From assembly GCA_945956915.1 (NCBI GenBank), contig CAMFJH010000005.1:1-64000 (forward strand): 64,000 bases of DNA, written 5' to 3'. This DNA comes from an uncultured Francisellaceae bacterium (lineage in GTDB: Bacteria; Pseudomonadota; Gammaproteobacteria; UBA6186; Azoamicaceae). Within the stretch, counting starts at the first letter, position 1; the number at the start of each line of letters is the position of its first letter. The position numbers and the translations under genes were made by a program. Under the pieces are notes generated by a model. The model searched no databases. It saw nothing but the letters and a program-made list of their open reading frames with translations, and was not told the DNA's origin. Shown piece by piece: positions 63,957-64,000 of the stretch.

Positions 63957-63985
63957 TTTATAACAGAGAAAAATCTGCTCGTCAA
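63957..63985 (-). promoter_or_regulatory. Sigma70 promoter of hupB
   Basis: On the minus strand TTGACG (63985-63980), a 17-bp spacer, then TATAAA (63962-63957). Five of six bases match consensus in each box. The transcript would start about 63 bp before the GTG. Confidence 0.75.
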
Positions 63986-64000
63986 GGTTATTTTTTTCTA

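Overview
The window looks like a chromosomal segment of a gammaproteobacterium, most likely a host-associated member of the Legionellales (Coxiella/Legionella/Berkiella-like). Three things point there: the order of housekeeping blocks (minCDE; ndk-rlmN-pilF-hisS-yfgM-bamB-der; hupB-tRNA-Val-tRNA-Asp-ppiD), low GC, and eukaryote-like proteins (an ankyrin-repeat lipase and a DOT1-like methyltransferase). The species assignment is inference; no rRNA or phylogenetic marker was compared.

Layout. 0-3.4 kb is accessory: the C-terminus of a protein with TTNLFDAYAAR tandem repeats, an orphan ORF, a TacA/TacT-type toxin-antitoxin pair, a SEC-C/DOT1-like methyltransferase and a small membrane protein. 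3.4-10.8 kb is mostly core: an exported DUF3857/transglutaminase protein, minC-minD-minE, tadA, xseA and an OprP-like porin. 11.2-14.1 kb holds lipid-linked glycan initiation genes (WbpL-type transferase, SDR, GT2), followed by prs.

15.06-43.0 kb is one large minus-strand surface-polysaccharide locus, bounded by prs on one side and tRNA-Ser(GGA) on the other. It carries rmlA, rmlB, rmlC and rmlD, a Wzm/Wzt-type ABC exporter, three sugar aminotransferases (WecE, FdtB/QdtB-like and VioA-like), an FdtA/QdtA-type isomerase, a WecD-like acetyltransferase and a hexapeptide acyltransferase. It also has three GT61 proteins, GT2, GT4 and GT-C-like transferases, and a tightly overlapping set of WbqC, ATP-grasp, SDR, methyltransferase, metallophosphatase and paired glycosidase-like genes. 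One RmlA/RmlB pair can therefore feed four dTDP-sugar branches: L-Rha, Fuc4NAc, Fuc3N/Qui3N and Qui4N. The prs-proximal end is decayed: fragments of HAD-UbiA, FAD-oxidoreductase, GtrA and probably methyltransferase genes remain.

43.2-48.0 kb is mixed (metallophosphoesterase, MFS exporter, AAA-ATPase/PD-(D/E)XK protein, YhhQ). 48-56.5 kb is an ABC exporter plus the ndk-to-der operon, in which rodZ and ispG are absent from their usual place. 56.5-58 kb has lpxH and a PAP2 phosphatase. 57.9-61.3 kb has an unknown basic protein and the ankyrin-lipase, a strong effector candidate. 61.4-64 kb is ppiD, tRNA-Asp, tRNA-Val and hupB. Start codons were moved from the longest possible ORF where a Shine-Dalgarno sequence or an ATGA overlap supported it.
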